64,000 nt of DNA, from contig NZ_WXZL01000002.1 of the NCBI RefSeq assembly GCF_009982895.1, positions 62,001-126,000 of the forward strand. The letters are read 5' to 3'. The notes below the pieces were generated by a model, which worked only from the letters and a program-made list of their open reading frames with translations, was not told the origin of the DNA and ran no database searches. Positions 29,140-38,312 of the stretch are shown here, piece after piece; the first letter of the stretch is position 1, and each line of letters begins with the position of its first letter. The stretch comes from Deinococcus alpinitundrae. Lineage in GTDB: Bacteria; Deinococcota; Deinococci; Deinococcales; Deinococcaceae. A program made the position numbers and the translations under genes.

Positions 29140-29901
29140 TCACCGCGCTCCCATTCGCACCGCGCCGTCCAGCCGAATCGTCTCGCCGTTGAGCATCCGG
29201 TTCTCGAAAATGTGTCGGGCGAGGGCAGCGTAATCCTCGGGCGTGCCGAGGCGGGCCGGGAACGGCACCTGCGCCGCCAGCGAATCCTGCACCTCCTGCG
29301 GCATGGCGCTGAGCATCGGCGTGCCGAAAATGCCCGGCGCAATCGTCACCACCCGGATGCCGAAGCGCGAGAGGTCGCGGGCCATCGGCAGGGTCAGCCC
29401 CACGATGCCGCCCTTGCTGGCGCTGTAGGCGACCTGCCCGACCTGGCCTTCATAGGCGGCCACCGACGCCGTGTTGATGATCACGCCGCGCTCGCCGTCC
29501 TCGCCCGGCTCGTTGCGCTGCATCATTTCCGCGCCCAGCCGGGCCACGTTGAAGGTGCCGATCAGATTGACCCGGATCACCCTCTCGAACAGGTCCAGTG
29601 GATGCGCCCCGCGCTTGCCGACGGTGGTGGCGGCGGGCGCGATTCCGGCGCAGTTGACGACGCCGTGCAGCGAACCGAACTGCTCCTGCACATTGCCGAG
29701 GGCCGATTGCACCTCGCTCTCGCTGCTCACATCGGTCTTGAGGAAGAGGCCGCCGAGTTCTTCGGCCAGCGCCTGCCCCGCTTCCACGTTGAGGTCCAGC
29801 ATGACGGGCCGCCCGCCCGCACCCGCGACCATCCGCGCCGTGCCTGCACCGAGGCCCGAGGCCGCGCCGGTAATCAGAATCGTCTTGTCCTTGAGGTTCA
29901 T
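29140..29901 (-). CDS. SDR oxidoreductase, 3-hydroxyacyl-CoA dehydrogenase (HSD10) type
   Basis: The 253-aa classical SDR has the cofactor loop TGAASGLGAGTA, the NCAG motif, the catalytic Ser in NTASVAAYEGQVGQ and the YSASK active-site pair. The IAPGIFGTPML block and C-terminal MLNGETIRLDGAVRMGAR are characteristic of type-II 3-hydroxyacyl-CoA dehydrogenases. It would oxidise 3-hydroxyacyl-CoA to the ketoacyl-CoA used by the thiolase encoded nearby. GGGAGCCC precedes the ATG. Confidence 0.92.
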   Translation of the reverse strand: MNLKDKTILITGAASGLGAGTARMVAGAGGRPVMLDLNVEAGQALAEELGGLFLKTDVSSESEVQSALGNVQEQFGSLHGVVNCAGIAPAATTVGKRGAHPLDLFERVIRVNLIGTFNVARLGAEMMQRNEPGEDGERGVIINTASVAAYEGQVGQVAYSASKGGIVGLTLPMARDLSRFGIRVVTIAPGIFGTPMLSAMPQEVQDSLAAQVPFPARLGTPEDYAALARHIFENRMLNGETIRLDGAVRMGAR

Positions 29902-29994
29902 GGTGGGCTCCCTGGTGCGCCTGAATCGAGCGCCTGAGTTGAATAGACAGGCCGTTATAGCGCGGCCTGCTCCAGCCGTTGAGCGGGTGTGCGG

Positions 29995-31017
29995 CTATTT
30001 CGCCATCAAGGGATGCACCGCGTCGTGAAATTCGCGCCTCAGCGCCACGATCTCGCTCGCCGTGCCGTGCCGCGTCGGATGCACCCGGTTGGTCAGCAGA
30101 GTGATGGCGTATCCACGTTCCGGCTCGGTCCAGACGCTGGTGCCGGTGAAGCCGGTGTGGCCGTACCCTCCTGGGCTGGCAAGACTCCCGCCAAAGCCGT
30201 CCGGCGTCCAGAGCTGCCAGCCCAGCCCGCGCCGCACGTCCGCGTCGGCGGCGAACTCCTGCCGGGCCAGTCTCAGCACTTCCGGCGGCAGCAGCGTCTC
30301 GTTCAGATACTGCTCGACCAGATCGGTCACCGCGGCCAGCGTGCCGAAGGCCCCGGCGTGCCCACTGACGCCCTGCATCGCCCAGGCGTTCTCGTCGTGA
30401 ACCTCGCCCTGTAAGGTTCGGCCACGCCAGGGGTCGGTCTCGGTGGCGACGCTGGGGCCAGCCGGGTTGAAGGTCAGGGCGCTTCTCTTTGCCGCCAGTT
30501 GGTCCAGGCGTTGCCCGCGCAGACGCTCCACGACAGCTCCCAGCACCATGAAACCCAGATCCGAGTAGAGCGGCCCCGGTTCTCCGGTCCACACTCCCGC
30601 TTCCTGCAACACCCGCTGAATGAGGGTCGAGCGGTCTGCCGGATACAGGTACAGCGGTGTCCAGGCCCGCAGGCCCGCCGCGTGGCTCAGCAGCGCCCGC
30701 ACCGTCTGGGTTTTCAGGCCGCTGCTCTGCATCCAGCCCGCTTCCGGCAGCACGTCGCCCACCCTCGTCTCTAGGCCCAGTCTGCCCTCACTGAGCAGCG
30801 CCAGCACTTCCGGCAGCGTCACCAGCACCTTGGTCAGGCTGGCGAGGTCGAACTGATGCGCCGGGGTCAGGGCCTCGCCGCTCAGCCGGTTGGCGACGCC
30901 GCACCGGAACTCGGCCCGCTCGCCTTGCCGCGTGACGACGCTGGCGGCAACGGCGGGAATACGGCAAGCGTCCAGCAGCGCGAAGGCAGGCGCGAGGCGG
31001 GTCTGCAGGGCGCTCAC
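29995..31017 (-). CDS. Beta-lactamase-family serine hydrolase
   Basis: The 340-aa protein has the class-C/esterase fold motifs: SxxK in DLASLTKVL (about residue 60), a Tyr-containing YSDLGF in the YxN position, and HTGFTGTS near the C-terminus. There is no signal peptide, so it is probably a cytoplasmic esterase or peptidase and not a resistance enzyme. Its ATG overlaps the stop of the histidine kinase gene (ATGA), which makes coordinated synthesis likely. Confidence 0.88.
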   Translation of the reverse strand: MSALQTRLAPAFALLDACRIPAVAASVVTRQGERAEFRCGVANRLSGEALTPAHQFDLASLTKVLVTLPEVLALLSEGRLGLETRVGDVLPEAGWMQSSGLKTQTVRALLSHAAGLRAWTPLYLYPADRSTLIQRVLQEAGVWTGEPGPLYSDLGFMVLGAVVERLRGQRLDQLAAKRSALTFNPAGPSVATETDPWRGRTLQGEVHDENAWAMQGVSGHAGAFGTLAAVTDLVEQYLNETLLPPEVLRLARQEFAADADVRRGLGWQLWTPDGFGGSLASPGGYGHTGFTGTSVWTEPERGYAITLLTNRVHPTRHGTASEIVALRREFHDAVHPLMAK

Positions 31018-33653
31018 CGGGTCTCCTGCGGCGCGTCCGGCAGGGTGAAGTAAAAGGTGGTGCCCTGGCCCGGCTGCGAGTCCAGCCAGATCTCGCCGCC
31101 GTGTCGCTCCACGATCTTGCGGGTAATCGCCAGCCCGATGCCGCTGCCCTCGTATTCCTCGCGGCTGTGCAGGCGCTGGAAGATGGTGAAGATGCGCTCG
31201 AAGAAGGCCGGAGCGATACCAATACCGTTGTCACTCAGTGAAAATCGCCAGTGGGAACCGTCGCGCTCCGCGCTGAGGCGCACCTCGGGAGCGCGGCCCG
31301 ACGCAGTGAATTTGAGGGCGTTGCCAATCAGGTTTTGAAACAGCTGGCGCAACTGGGTGGTGTCGCCCCAGACGCACGGCAGCGCCAAGACGCTGACGCT
31401 GGCCCCGGTGCGGTTCAACTGGTCTTGCAAATCACTCAGCACCGCCGCCACGACGTCCCCGGTGGGCACCACCTGCATCGGCTGGGCGCTGGTCGCCACC
31501 CGCGAAAAGGTCAGCAGGTCTTGCAGCAGGCGGCTCATCCGGGCCGTGCCGTCCGAGATCATGCCCAGGTACACGTCGGCCTTGGGATCGAGCTGGCCCC
31601 GGTATTTGCCGACCAGCAGTTGCGCGAAGCTGGTCACGGTGCGCAGCGGTTCTTGCAAATCGTGGCTGGCGACGTAGGCGAATTGTTCGAGTTCGCTGTT
31701 GGACCGCTCCAGCTCGGCAGAGCGTGCCCGCAGCGCCAGCACGCTCCGCGCGCCCTCCTTGGCCAGGCTGAGGCTGCCCACCACCGCTTCGAGGCTGCTG
31801 CGGTCGGCAGGTGTCCAGGTGCGGTGGCCAAACAGCGCCACCACGAATACTCCCACCGGCTGTCCGGCCACCAGCACCGGCAGGGCGGCGGTGGCCCCGA
31901 TCTTGTCGGTCAGCTCCTCGAGGTTGTCGGTGCTGCGGTCATACTGCGCCTGGTAATACGGCTGCCGGGTCTGCCAGGGAACCAGCAGGTTAAGGGTCGT
32001 CTCGTAGGGCAGGCCCGCGTCGATGGCCGCCTGCAGGGCTGGGGCGTTGAGGCTGCCGATCTGCGAGATGAGCCGCCACAGCGCGCCCTGGGGCCGGTAA
32101 TACAGTGCGCAGCCCTGCGGCAGCAGCGAGAGCGCCACTTCCTGCGCCCGGTGAACGAGCGTCACTTCCTCAGCCTGCAAGGTCAGGTCGCGGGTCAGCG
32201 AGGCGAAGGCTTCGAGCGCCTGGGTGCGGGCCAGCAGTTCGGTGCGCTGGCGGCGCAGTTCCTCGGTGGCGGCGGCACGCTCCAAGGCCAGATTGAGGCT
32301 GCGCCCCACCGCGCGCACGATGGCCCGGTCACGGGCCTGCCAGGTGCCGCTGATCTTGAGCCAGACGCTCAGAAAGGCCCGGATCTCGCCGCCGATCAGG
32401 ATCGGATACACCCCGGTGGTGCGAAACGGCTCGTTTGATCCCGGAACCTGGGAAAACCAGTCGTCCACGAAATCGGCCTCGCCGCTCTTCAGCGCCGCCG
32501 CGAACAGGGGGGTGTCCAGGGGCAGCCCGGCCAGCACGATCTCGGCGAGTTCGATACTGATGTTGTGGGTGTAATACTCGATTTCCCAGCGCGGTTCCGG
32601 GGGGCCGGTCTGGGCCTCGGCCCGGCGCTCGTGGAGACTGCAGGTGCAGCCGGGAAAGAAGGTTTCCAGCACGCTGAACGCCTGCTGCGCCAGCTCACCC
32701 AGGTCGCTGCTCAGGGCGCTGCCCTCGCTGAAACGCACGAAGGCGTCGAGCGCCTCGGTCCGCTCGGCCAGGACCCAGGCCTGGCTGGCGCGCTCCAATG
32801 CCAGGCCCAAGCTGCGTCCCACCGCCCGGAATACCCTCTGCTCACGCGCCGTCCACTGGTGACCTGCCTGGGTGCCGATGACCAGCAGGCCGGGCGGCGT
32901 GTCGGCCAGCCGGTACGGATAAAAAGCCACCGCGCCGTAATCGCGGGTTTCCTCGATCTGCTCGATTTGGGCATTCCAGTCCGAGACGAACAGCGGTGCT
33001 TCCAGGTCGCTGGCTCCGGCGAAACTCGGCGCGTCCAGCGGTACTCCGGCCCGGATGGCGGCCACCACCTCGGCGCTGATGTCGTTTGACCAGACGTGGG
33101 CTTTCCACAGCTTGTCCTCGCGCTCGTAGTAGGCCACGCTGACGTTGCCCAGGGTGGTTTGCAGCACCTGAACGGCCCGCCGCGCCAGCGCCGGGACGTC
33201 GCGGGTGGTGGCCGCGAGTGCCGTGAACTGGGTAAAGGCGTCGAGGGCCTCGTTGTGCTCCCAGACCTCAGTGCCCTCGCCCGGTTGCCCGGCGTGCGGT
33301 CCGTCCAGATCCAAGCGCTCCAGCGCGGCGCAGAGCTGAGGCACCAGACTATCCAGAAACAGTTGTTCGGAGCCGCTCAGCACCCTCGGCGCACCGAACG
33401 TCACCCGCAGCGCTCCCATGCTCCGGCGCGCTCGCAGCGCCAGGATCAGGGTCAGGGGACCCGTTTCAGCCAGATCGGCTTCCGGCAAAATCGCGGCCGA
33501 GGTGGCTCCCAGCCCGCTGTGCAGGGCGTCGGCAGTGGCCGCTTGCAGTTGGGTCAGGGTGTCGGCAGCGGCGAGAACCGGGCCGAGCCGGGCGAGCTTG
33601 CCGAGCAGTGCGGCGGGATCAAGCGGGAAATCAGGCGGGGCCGCGTCGGACAT
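31014..33653 (-). CDS. Multi-GAF sensor histidine kinase (orphan)
   Basis: The 879-aa soluble kinase has no transmembrane segment. After an N-terminal GAF-like stretch, three related GAF-type repeats begin at residues ~135 (EALDAFTQF), ~300 (EALDAFVRF) and ~478 (QALEAFASL). Then come a HisKA domain with phospho-acceptor H664 (VASHDLQEPLRTV) and an HATPase domain with N box NLIGNALKF and G boxes DNGIGIAP and GSGIGLAI, as in phytochrome-like kinases. No response regulator is adjacent. TATCGT lies six bases before the ATG at 33653 with no ribosome site. Confidence 0.93.
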   Translation of the reverse strand: MSDAAPPDFPLDPAALLGKLARLGPVLAAADTLTQLQAATADALHSGLGATSAAILPEADLAETGPLTLILALRARRSMGALRVTFGAPRVLSGSEQLFLDSLVPQLCAALERLDLDGPHAGQPGEGTEVWEHNEALDAFTQFTALAATTRDVPALARRAVQVLQTTLGNVSVAYYEREDKLWKAHVWSNDISAEVVAAIRAGVPLDAPSFAGASDLEAPLFVSDWNAQIEQIEETRDYGAVAFYPYRLADTPPGLLVIGTQAGHQWTAREQRVFRAVGRSLGLALERASQAWVLAERTEALDAFVRFSEGSALSSDLGELAQQAFSVLETFFPGCTCSLHERRAEAQTGPPEPRWEIEYYTHNISIELAEIVLAGLPLDTPLFAAALKSGEADFVDDWFSQVPGSNEPFRTTGVYPILIGGEIRAFLSVWLKISGTWQARDRAIVRAVGRSLNLALERAAATEELRRQRTELLARTQALEAFASLTRDLTLQAEEVTLVHRAQEVALSLLPQGCALYYRPQGALWRLISQIGSLNAPALQAAIDAGLPYETTLNLLVPWQTRQPYYQAQYDRSTDNLEELTDKIGATAALPVLVAGQPVGVFVVALFGHRTWTPADRSSLEAVVGSLSLAKEGARSVLALRARSAELERSNSELEQFAYVASHDLQEPLRTVTSFAQLLVGKYRGQLDPKADVYLGMISDGTARMSRLLQDLLTFSRVATSAQPMQVVPTGDVVAAVLSDLQDQLNRTGASVSVLALPCVWGDTTQLRQLFQNLIGNALKFTASGRAPEVRLSAERDGSHWRFSLSDNGIGIAPAFFERIFTIFQRLHSREEYEGSGIGLAITRKIVERHGGEIWLDSQPGQGTTFYFTLPDAPQETR

Positions 33654-33659
33654 GAACAC

Positions 33660-33665
33660 ACGATA
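33660..33665 (-). promoter_or_regulatory. Leaderless -10 box of the histidine kinase gene
   Basis: TATCGT on the minus strand, six bases before the ATG at 33653; no Shine-Dalgarno. It lies in the 19 bp between the kinase start and the end of the MFS gene. Confidence 0.55.
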
Positions 33666-33672
33666 CCGCGCT

Positions 33673-34959
33673 TCACGGGCCAGGCCGGCCGCTCTCAGAC
33701 GGGACGCTTCGGCCCGCCTTGCCGCGCCGCACATACACCATCAGCCCGCAGGCGAGCACGGCCAGCCCCGCGCACAGTCCGAAGACGCTGTGGTAGCCGA
33801 AGAACTGCGCCCACACCCCGAACAGGGTGCCCGCTGCCACGCTGCCCGCGTTGCTGGTGTTGGCAAACAGGGTGGTGGCCGCGCCGACCCGGCCCGGCAT
33901 CAGGTCCTGAAAGTAGGCCATGCCCTGCACCGACGCGACGGCAATGGCCGCCGCCCGGAACAGCTGCGCTGCGGCCAGCATCCACACGCTGCTCGACAGG
34001 GCCACCGTCAGCACGTAGGCGGCCATCAGGGCAAACCCCAGCACCATCATGCTGGCCGGCGACCAGCGGGCGGGGCGCAGCACGAAGCTGAGCATCAGCG
34101 GAATTTCGAGGAGTGCGCACAGCCCGATCACGAAGCCGACGTCCCGGCTGGTGCCGTTCAGCGTCTGGGTGATGTAGAGCGGCAAGGCCGAGGACCCCAT
34201 CGATAAGGCGGCGGCGTAGAGCACGAAGGCCAGCGCGATGAGGCGCAGCTGGCGGGCCGACACCGGATTGGTGTGCGGCAGGCTGTGGGGCGTCTGGGGC
34301 GGAGGCGCTCCCGCGAGTGCTTTCTTGCGGCCCAGCGGCGAGTCGAGCAACACCGGCAGCGCCGAGAGGCCGAACAGGAGCGCCGTGAACGCGAATAGCC
34401 CCCCGAACGAGTACGCGCCCAGCAGCGCCGAGCCGAGCAGCGGCCCCGCCACCCAGGCCAGAGAGAACACCGAGCGCAGGGTGGCCAGGCCCTGCTGAAT
34501 CGCCAGCGCCCCGGCAGGCGCGATCTGAATACGGGCGTAGGCGAACAGCTGCGGAAAGCTGGCCGACCCGGTGCCCAGCAGCAGGCCGCCGACCAGCAGC
34601 AGCACGGCATAATTGGTGGTCTGGGTCAGCAGCAGGTAAGCGCAGGCCGCACTGGCCAGCCCCAGCAGCAGCGCCGGACGCCGACTCGGCAACTTGTCCG
34701 ACCACCGCCCGATGAAGGTGCTGATGACGATACTGAACACCGAGACACAGGTCAGGAACAGGCCCAGCCGCAGCGGATTCATGTGGGCGACCTGCACCGC
34801 GAACAGCGGCAGGTACGGCCCGGAAAACGAACTGGCCAGCCCCAGCGCAAAGGCCGAGGCAAACAGACGCGGCGCGTTGGGCACGGCCCTGAGGGTTCTG
34901 AACGACGACGCCTGCATCAGTCGGTCCGTTGGGCGCGGCTCATTCGCTGCGTGCCCCAC
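33673..34959 (-). CDS. MFS transporter, sugar efflux (SET) type
   Basis: The 428-aa protein has about 12 transmembrane segments, the MFS loop motif FIGRWSDKLPSRRP after helix 2, and GSASFPQLFAYAR as in SetA/SetB proteins, which export sugars or sugar-like drugs. The GTG at 34959 directly follows the aldo-keto reductase TGA; an ATG 14 codons in (34917) is an alternative and would remove a non-hydrophobic leader. Substrate unknown. Confidence 0.88.
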   Translation of the reverse strand: MGHAANEPRPTDRLMQASSFRTLRAVPNAPRLFASAFALGLASSFSGPYLPLFAVQVAHMNPLRLGLFLTCVSVFSIVISTFIGRWSDKLPSRRPALLLGLASAACAYLLLTQTTNYAVLLLVGGLLLGTGSASFPQLFAYARIQIAPAGALAIQQGLATLRSVFSLAWVAGPLLGSALLGAYSFGGLFAFTALLFGLSALPVLLDSPLGRKKALAGAPPPQTPHSLPHTNPVSARQLRLIALAFVLYAAALSMGSSALPLYITQTLNGTSRDVGFVIGLCALLEIPLMLSFVLRPARWSPASMMVLGFALMAAYVLTVALSSSVWMLAAAQLFRAAAIAVASVQGMAYFQDLMPGRVGAATTLFANTSNAGSVAAGTLFGVWAQFFGYHSVFGLCAGLAVLACGLMVYVRRGKAGRSVPSESGRPGP

Positions 34960-35958
34960 TCACATCTGCCCACTCAAGATCTGCTCGATGCGCTCCAGTT
35001 CGCCCGAATCGAAGGCGGGCGCGTCCAGCGCCCCCAGCGCGTCAGTGATCTGGGCCGGGCGGCTCGCGCCGATCAGCGCCGAGGTGACCTCACTGTGGCG
35101 CAGCACCCAGGCCAGCGCCATCTGCGCCAGCGTCTGCCCACGTGCGCGCGCCAGGTCGCCCAGGCGACCGATCTGTTCAAGCTTGACGGGCGTGATCTGG
35201 TCGGGCTTGAGAAAGGTGCCGGGGGTGGCGGCCCGCGAGCCTTCCGGGATGCCGCGCAGGTACTTGTCGGTCAGCAGGCCCTGGGCCAGCGGGCTGAAGA
35301 CGATTGCGCCGATACCTTCTTCGCGCAGCACCCCGAGCAACTCGGCCTCGATCCAGCGCTCGTACATGCTGTATTTGGGCTGGTGAATCAGGCAGGGCGT
35401 GCCCAGGCTGCGCAGCAGACCCGCCGCCTGCCGGGTCAGCGCCGCCGGGTAGTTGCTCAGGCCCACGTACAGGGCACGCCCGCTGCGCACGATGTGGTCG
35501 AGTGCGGCCATGGTTTCTTCCAGCGGCGTCTCCGGGTCGGGGCGGTGATGGTAGAAGATGTCCACGTAGTCGAGCTTCATGCGCCTGAGGCTCTGGTCCA
35601 GGCTGGAGAGCAGGTACTTGCGGCTGCCCCAGTCGCCGTAGGGGCCGGGCCACATGCCGTAGCCCGCCTTGCTGCTGATGATCAGCTCGTCGCGATAGGG
35701 CAAGAAGTCCTGCGCCAGCACCCGGCCAAAAGTTTCCTCGGCGCTGCCGGGCGGCGGGCCGTAGTTGTTGGCCAGATCGAAATGGGTGATGCCGCCGTCG
35801 AAGGCGGTTCTCAGCAGGGTGCGGGCGTTTTCGAGTCGGTCCACGCCGCCGAAATTGTGCCACAGTCCCAGCGAGATGGCCGGGAGCTTCAGGCCGCTGT
35901 GGCCGCAGCGCCGGTAGGAGAGGGTGTCGTAGCGGTCGGGGCGGGGTTGATAGGTCAT
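34960..35958 (-). CDS. Aldo-keto reductase, L-glyceraldehyde 3-phosphate reductase (YghZ) type
   Basis: The 332-aa TIM-barrel reductase has the AKR tetrad: Asp in THFDLANNYG with its Tyr, Lys in IISSKAGYGMWPGPYGDWGSRK, and His in IFYHHRPDP. The GPYGDWGSRKYLLSSLDQSLRRM block and the FGGVDRLENARTLLRTAFDGG start match YghZ/Gpr enzymes, which use NADPH to reduce L-glyceraldehyde 3-phosphate and methylglyoxal. GGAG lies just before the ATG, immediately after a 13-bp hairpin. It is followed without a gap by the MFS gene. Confidence 0.9.
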   Translation of the reverse strand: MTYQPRPDRYDTLSYRRCGHSGLKLPAISLGLWHNFGGVDRLENARTLLRTAFDGGITHFDLANNYGPPPGSAEETFGRVLAQDFLPYRDELIISSKAGYGMWPGPYGDWGSRKYLLSSLDQSLRRMKLDYVDIFYHHRPDPETPLEETMAALDHIVRSGRALYVGLSNYPAALTRQAAGLLRSLGTPCLIHQPKYSMYERWIEAELLGVLREEGIGAIVFSPLAQGLLTDKYLRGIPEGSRAATPGTFLKPDQITPVKLEQIGRLGDLARARGQTLAQMALAWVLRHSEVTSALIGASRPAQITDALGALDAPAFDSGELERIEQILSGQM

Positions 35959-35969
35959 GCCGTCTCCAG

Positions 35970-36005
35970 GCTGGGCGCGTCACGCCGAGGTATGACGCGC
36001 CCAGC
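35970..36005. promoter_or_regulatory. 13-bp perfect hairpin upstream of the aldo-keto reductase
   Basis: GCTGGGCGCGTCA and TGACGCGCCCAGC pair perfectly around a 10-nt loop. The element lies between the FAD monooxygenase stop (36049) and the reductase start (35958), with the reductase ribosome site GGAG immediately after it. There is no T-run on either strand, so it is not a standard terminator. Confidence 0.6.
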
Positions 36006-36048
36006 ACGGTGAATCTGGTTTTAGCCTAATCCTTTTCCCGCGCCCTGC

Positions 36049-37554
36049 CTACCGGTCGCCGGGCAGCCAGCGCTCCACATAGGTCGCCGCCGCCGGGCGG
36101 TTGAAGTGGGGCTGCGCCAGCCCGACATGGCCGTCCGGGCGCACCAGATAAACGGCGTCCTCGCACAGTCCGGCCCGCCGAGCCGCCGCGCCGTGAGCGA
36201 AGACATGCAGCGGCAGATTTTGCTGGCCGCACCAGGTCAGCAGTTCCGGTGAGGCTGCGCCGTAGACGTGGACCTGCCACTTCAGGCTTCCGAGCGCCGT
36301 GAAATTGCTGCCCGCTGCGTTCGGGACCCAGGGCAGCCGGTCCCCGCCCCGGACCGCTCCAGCCTGGCCCGCGCTCAGTGGGCTGTTCGGGTAGCGGATG
36401 CGCAGTTGCGAGAGGGTGAGAAACGCCAATCGGCGCACGGGCCTGGGGCGGGTCAGGACCCGGATCAGGTCAGGGATCAGCGTGGTGCGGATGAAGCGGG
36501 CCAGCGGCGAGGGGTTGACCACCCCGCTGAAGGCCCGGTCGGTGGTGCTGACCAGCGAGAGCGCAAAGGGCCGCCGCTCCGGGCCGTAGCTGGCGAGCGC
36601 GGCAGGGTGGCCCCGGAGGGCCTGCCCCAGCTTCCAGGCCAGATTCGCCGCGTCGCCGAGGCCGGTGTTCATGCCCTGCCCGCCCACCGGACTGTGAACG
36701 TGGGCCGCGTCGCCGAGCAAGAAGGCCCGCCCGACCTGAAACGTGTTGGCCACCCGGTGATGCACCCGGTAGGTGGAGAACCAGTGCACTTCTTTGACCT
36801 CGGCGACGCGCTGCTTCTCAATCTGCGGGCGCACCGTCTCGAAAGTAGCCGAATCGCCCGCTCCCGGCGGAAGTTGCCCCACGATGCGGCAGCGGTGCAG
36901 ACCCGGCATCGGGAAGAACGCCAGGAACTGATCGTCGTCCAAGGACACGTTCACGTCGTTCGCCCGTCGCTCTCCGGAGGTGGTCACGTCGGCCACGTAG
37001 AAGCGCTGGGCGTAGGTGCCGCCCGACAGCTTGACGCCCAGCTGACGGCGCACCGTGCTGCTGGCTCCGTCGCAACCGGCCAGATAAGTGGCCCGCACCG
37101 TCTGCGTTTGCCCGGCGTGGGTCAGGGTCGCCGTGACGCCGCGTTCGTCTTGCCTGAAACTCGTCAGCTCGGTTTGCCAGCGTGGTGTGCAGCCGAGCGC
37201 TTTCAGGTGCGCGAGCAGCAGGGCCTCGTTCTGGTCCTGGGTCAGGATGTAGAGGTTGGGGTGAGGCGTTTGGCCCGCGCCGACGCCTTCCAGGTTGACG
37301 CTGGCGCGTAGCTGCCCCCCGGTCCAGATGCTCAGCTCGTGAAAGTCCCGGCCCCGCGCCCGGGCTTCCTCGCCCAGCCCGAGCTGATCGTAAAATTCCA
37401 GTGTGCGCGCCTGCACCGCGATGGCGCGGGTTTCCAAGGTGGGGCCGGGTTTGGGATCGACGATCTCGACCCGCACCCCCAACCTGGTCAGCCACAGGGC
37501 CAGCATCAGGCCGGTGGGGCCAGCGCCAGCGATCAGCACTTGCGTCTCGTTCAT
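36049..37554 (-). CDS. FAD-dependent aromatic monooxygenase
   Basis: The 501-aa flavoprotein hydroxylase of the PheA/TfdB group has the three FAD/NAD(P)H motifs: GAGPTG at the N-terminus, CDGASSTVR in the middle (DG motif) and LLGDAAHVHSPVGGQGMNTGL (GD motif). Enzymes of this group hydroxylate phenols or polycyclic substrates, or act on antibiotics; the substrate is open. Its ATG overlaps the stop of the TetR gene, so TetR-controlled, inducible expression is likely. Confidence 0.92.
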   Translation of the reverse strand: MNETQVLIAGAGPTGLMLALWLTRLGVRVEIVDPKPGPTLETRAIAVQARTLEFYDQLGLGEEARARGRDFHELSIWTGGQLRASVNLEGVGAGQTPHPNLYILTQDQNEALLLAHLKALGCTPRWQTELTSFRQDERGVTATLTHAGQTQTVRATYLAGCDGASSTVRRQLGVKLSGGTYAQRFYVADVTTSGERRANDVNVSLDDDQFLAFFPMPGLHRCRIVGQLPPGAGDSATFETVRPQIEKQRVAEVKEVHWFSTYRVHHRVANTFQVGRAFLLGDAAHVHSPVGGQGMNTGLGDAANLAWKLGQALRGHPAALASYGPERRPFALSLVSTTDRAFSGVVNPSPLARFIRTTLIPDLIRVLTRPRPVRRLAFLTLSQLRIRYPNSPLSAGQAGAVRGGDRLPWVPNAAGSNFTALGSLKWQVHVYGAASPELLTWCGQQNLPLHVFAHGAAARRAGLCEDAVYLVRPDGHVGLAQPHFNRPAAATYVERWLPGDR

Positions 37555-38198
37555 CCTCTGCTCCCTTTCGCCACAGTCAGCAAAAACAGATCCACCAGTT
37601 CGGTCAGCGTTTCCAGGCCCGGCGGCGCGGGCGGTCCACCGCCCAGTGGCTGGTCACTCAGCAGGCCGTCCAGCGCCACGAAGCTGATCACCGGCCCGAC
37701 CAACATCCGGGCACTGAGGTTGAGGTTGGGCGCGTTGATGAGACCGGCGGTGTGGGCGGCGCTCAGCAGCGCTTCCACCCTGGCCAGCAGCCGCGCCGGA
37801 AAGGCCCGCCGCAGGGTGCCGCGCAGCTCGGGCAGATGCACCGCCTCGCCGATCAACAGCCGCAGGAGGGCCAGGGCGTCGGGCTGCATCATCTGCCGGG
37901 TAAAGCCCTGGGCCAGCCCGAGCAATTGGGCGCGGAGTTCGCTCAGCGTGGTGGGCGCGGGCCTCAGTTGAGCCAGCGTAAATCCAGCCAACTCCTCGGT
38001 TACCACTGCGCTGAGCAGTTCCACCTTGCTGGGAAAGTAGACGTAGAGCGTCTGCTTGCTGATCCCCGCCGCCTGCCGGATCGTTTCGGTGGAGGTGCGC
38101 TCGTACCCCTGCGCCAGAAAGAGCTGCCGTGCCGCCGCCATGATCTGCTGGCGCTTGATCTGGGCGCGGGGCGAATCTGTTGGAGAGGAATCGGTCAT
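37551..38198 (-). CDS. TetR-family repressor
   Basis: The 215-aa protein has an N-terminal TetR helix-turn-helix (IMAAARQLFLAQGYERTSTETIRQAAGISKQTLYVYFPSKVEL) and a ligand-binding C-terminal half. The ATG at 38198 is preferred to a TTG at 38237 because the 21-bp operator palindrome begins three bases upstream and contains TACAGT five bases before the ATG, indicating leaderless transcription with autorepression. It is coupled to the monooxygenase gene and divergent from the UspA gene. Confidence 0.93.
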   Translation of the reverse strand: MTDSSPTDSPRAQIKRQQIMAAARQLFLAQGYERTSTETIRQAAGISKQTLYVYFPSKVELLSAVVTEELAGFTLAQLRPAPTTLSELRAQLLGLAQGFTRQMMQPDALALLRLLIGEAVHLPELRGTLRRAFPARLLARVEALLSAAHTAGLINAPNLNLSARMLVGPVISFVALDGLLSDQPLGGGPPAPPGLETLTELVDLFLLTVAKGSRG

Positions 38199-38200
38199 TT

Positions 38201-38221
38201 CAAACTGTACTGTACAGTTTG
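38201..38221. promoter_or_regulatory. TetR operator overlapping the tetR -10 box
   Basis: Perfect palindrome with 10-bp arms CAAACTGTAC and GTACAGTTTG around one central base. The minus-strand TACAGT at 38204-38209 lies inside it, five bases from the repressor ATG, so bound repressor would cover the promoter. It is about 80 bp from the divergent UspA promoter. Confidence 0.85.
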
Positions 38222-38300
38222 ATTTTTCGAAATGCAATTGTTTGGTGCTCGTTCAGGTCAGGCCCAAGCTCCGGCTGACTCCCTGCCTGCGAAAGTGGCT

Positions 38301-38306
38301 TACACT
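38301..38306 (+). promoter_or_regulatory. Leaderless -10 box of the uspA-like gene
   Basis: TACACT six bases before the ATG at 38313, no Shine-Dalgarno. Confidence 0.6.
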
Positions 38307-38312
38307 CCAGCC

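Noticed and set aside
29995..31017. Antibiotic-resistance beta-lactamase
   Set aside because: The SxxK and HTG motifs are those of the broad class-C/esterase family, there is no signal peptide, and it is coupled to a kinase, so resistance is not supported.
35970..36005. Hairpin as a rho-independent terminator
   Set aside because: No T-run on either strand, and the downstream ribosome site follows directly, so I list it as a hairpin of unknown role.
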